Shown: positions 62,499-64,000 of the stretch, piece after piece | How positions within the stretch are numbered: position 1 is the first letter of the stretch | How the letters are laid out: the number at the start of each line of letters is the position of its first letter | DNA from: Amphritea pacifica | Lineage (GTDB): Bacteria > Pseudomonadota > Gammaproteobacteria > Pseudomonadales > Balneatricaceae | Reading direction: 5' to 3' | DNA: 64,000 bases | NCBI RefSeq assembly: GCF_016924145.1 | Contig: NZ_JAFFZO010000011.1 | Span: 62,001-126,000 of the forward strand | Notes under the pieces: model-generated | The model's input: only the letters and a program-made list of their open reading frames with translations | What the model was told of the DNA's origin: nothing | Database searches by the model: none | Made by a program: the position numbers and the translations under genes

Positions 62499-63983
62499 AT
62501 GCCTCAAGCCGCGATCACGGATCGGTCGCCACAAAGCCCACCATATAAACGTCATCGACCGGAACAGACACTTCTCTATCAAATCATCGAGCGGCATTAT
62601 CCGGAGTTCAGGGATGTGATGGCGATGCAGGGCAAGTCCTTGCCGCAGCATGTGCAACAAGAATTTGCGGATTACCTCAAATGCGGGCGGTTGGAACACG
62701 GATTCCTGCGGGTGCAATGCACCGAATGTCACCATGAACACTTGGTCGCGTTTAGCTGCAAGCGGCGCGGATTCTGCCCCAGTTGCGGAGCCAGACGTAT
62801 GGCGGAAAGTGCTGCACTGCTGGTCGATGAGGTATTACTGGAACAGCCCATACGCCAGTGGGTGCTGAGCTTTCCTTTTCAACTGAGATTCCTGTTCGCT
62901 AGCCGTCCGCAACTGATGGGGCGGGTGCTGGGGATCGTGTACCGGGCCATATCATCCCATCTGATTCAGAAGGCAGAATTCACTCGAAAGACCGCGCAGA
63001 CCGGTGCGGTGACGCTGATCCAGCGGTTCGGTAGTGCGCTCAATCTCAATGTACATTTCCATATGCTGTTCCTGGATGGGGGTTACACGGAAACCAAACA
63101 CGGACGAACACGGTTCCTGCGCACCAATGGGCCGGAACAGCAGGAACTGATGGAGCTGGTGCATACGATCAGCCAGCGCGTGGCCGGGTTTCTGGAACGC
63201 GAAGGCAGCCTGGAACGCGATGAAGAAAACAGTTACCTGAATCTGGATGATGCGGATGAGGTGGACCCCATGCAACAGGTATTGGGGTGTTCTGTCAGCT
63301 ACCGAATTGCCGTGGGGCCACAGCAGGGGCGCAAGGTATTCACGCTGCAGACGATCCCGTCCTGGGAAGATGATGACCGCTTTGCCCAGGTGGCGAAAGC
63401 ATCTGGCTTTAGCCTACACGCCGGTGTCGCGGCACAGGCCTGGGAACGGCAGAAGCTGGAGAGGCTATGCCGATATATTTCAAGACCAGCGGTATCAGAG
63501 AAAAGGCTGTAACTGACACCCTCAGGGAATGTCCGGTATCAACTCAAAACGCCTTACAGCGATGGCACTACGCACGTCATCTTTGAACCGCTGGATTTCA
63601 TTGCCAAGCTGGCTGCCCTGGTGCCGAAACCGAGAGTAAACCTGACCCGGTTCCACGGCGTATTCGCGCCCAACAGCAAACACCGGGTAGATGTGACGCC
63701 GGCTAAACGCGGTAAGGGCCGTCCCCACGAGGAACATGAAGACAAAACACCCGAACAGCGGCACCAGTCCATGACCTGGGCACAGCGCCTGAAACGGGTA
63801 TTTAACATTGATGTCTCGGTCTGTCCAAAGTGTGGAGGTGAAGCCAGGGTGATCGCCAGCATCGAGGATCAGCAGATTATCGACAAGATATTGGCTCACC
63901 TCATGAAGAAAGGCGCATTACCGCCGCCACCCGAGTTGCTGCCGGCAACGCGGGCCTTACCCGATTCAGTCTGGTTTGCATAG
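62499..63983 (+). pseudogene. IS91-family transposase broken by one in-frame nonsense codon
   Basis: Full-length frame of about 494 codons with a TAA at 63510-63512. An N-terminal zinc finger (CTECHHEH ... CPSCGARRMAES), the HUH block LNLNVHFHMLFLDGG and the Tyr region LERLCRYISRP precede the stop. After it the same frame continues as LTPSGNVRYQLKTPYSDG to a normal end at 63983. In relatives the stop position is Ser (TCA), so a C-to-A change fits. The ATG at 62499 has GGAG 6 nt upstream. Confidence 0.85.
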
Positions 63984-64000
63984 CGCTGGATTTCACACTT

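Overview
The window looks like a chromosomal stretch of a marine gammaproteobacterium of the Oceanospirillaceae type (Amphritea/Neptunomonas-like; this is inference). The basis is the Pseudomonas-like order thrS-infC-rpmI-rplT-pheS-pheT-ihfA-merR-tRNA-Pro, the grouping of an ABC-2 exporter with queF and a PA2817-type gene, and the presence of pobA, lutABC and several c-di-GMP proteins. It is a conserved core broken up by accessory pieces at both ends and in the middle.

0-5.4 kb: a GDSL autotransporter esterase cut by the window start, then a polymorphic-toxin locus read on the minus strand. It holds a small upstream ORF, a 558-residue toxin with a central hydrophobic segment, a probable immunity gene, a displaced second C-terminal toxin module with its own small partner gene, and a further frameshifted gene. 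A 15-nt sequence shared between toxin and orphan module marks the swap junction. 5.8-14.7 kb: an operon for an Opp/Dpp-type ABC importer with a phosphodiesterase, a HAD phosphatase and a LysR regulator, suggesting import and hydrolysis of an organophosphate. 14.8-19.3 kb: a YjfB-like motility gene behind a FliA-type promoter, then a PAS-GGDEF-EAL protein overlapping a di-haem peroxidase. 19.5-24.1 kb: lutABC, its divergent GntR regulator with a palindromic operator, and an LHPP-like HAD phosphatase.

24.2-31.8 kb: the translation core. The thrS leader has two hairpins whose loops carry the Thr anticodon GGU, infC appears to start at AUC, and hairpins lie in front of rpmI and pheS. 31.7-32.1 kb: tRNA-Pro(GGG) followed by a highly structured ~250-bp element that ends in a second copy of the tRNA 3' end. 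32.3-35 kb: five small unrelated same-strand genes with cassette-like spacing. 35.3-39.2 kb: pobA, rarD, a nucleoside-recognition membrane protein and an Lrp regulator. 39.3-40 kb: five tRNA genes (Glu-Gly, Glu-Gly-Glu). 40.1-44.6 kb: an operon of a PstS-like protein, a porin and a GGDEF-EAL protein. 44.7-53.4 kb: PA2817-like gene, ABC-2 exporter, queF, nitroreductase, thioesterase, cyclophilin, DUF4197, cytochrome b561, REP-type repeats, a TesA-like lipoprotein and a eukaryotic-type HisA.

53.5-64 kb is accessory: a glycosyltransferase, a type I secretion ABC transporter and adaptor, an AT-rich membrane-anchored protein and the N-terminus of a putative cargo protein cut off by a RAYT transposase element with perfect 19-bp inverted ends. 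A sulfotransferase, a reductase remnant, an AlpA-like regulator and an IS91-family transposase broken by one nonsense codon follow.
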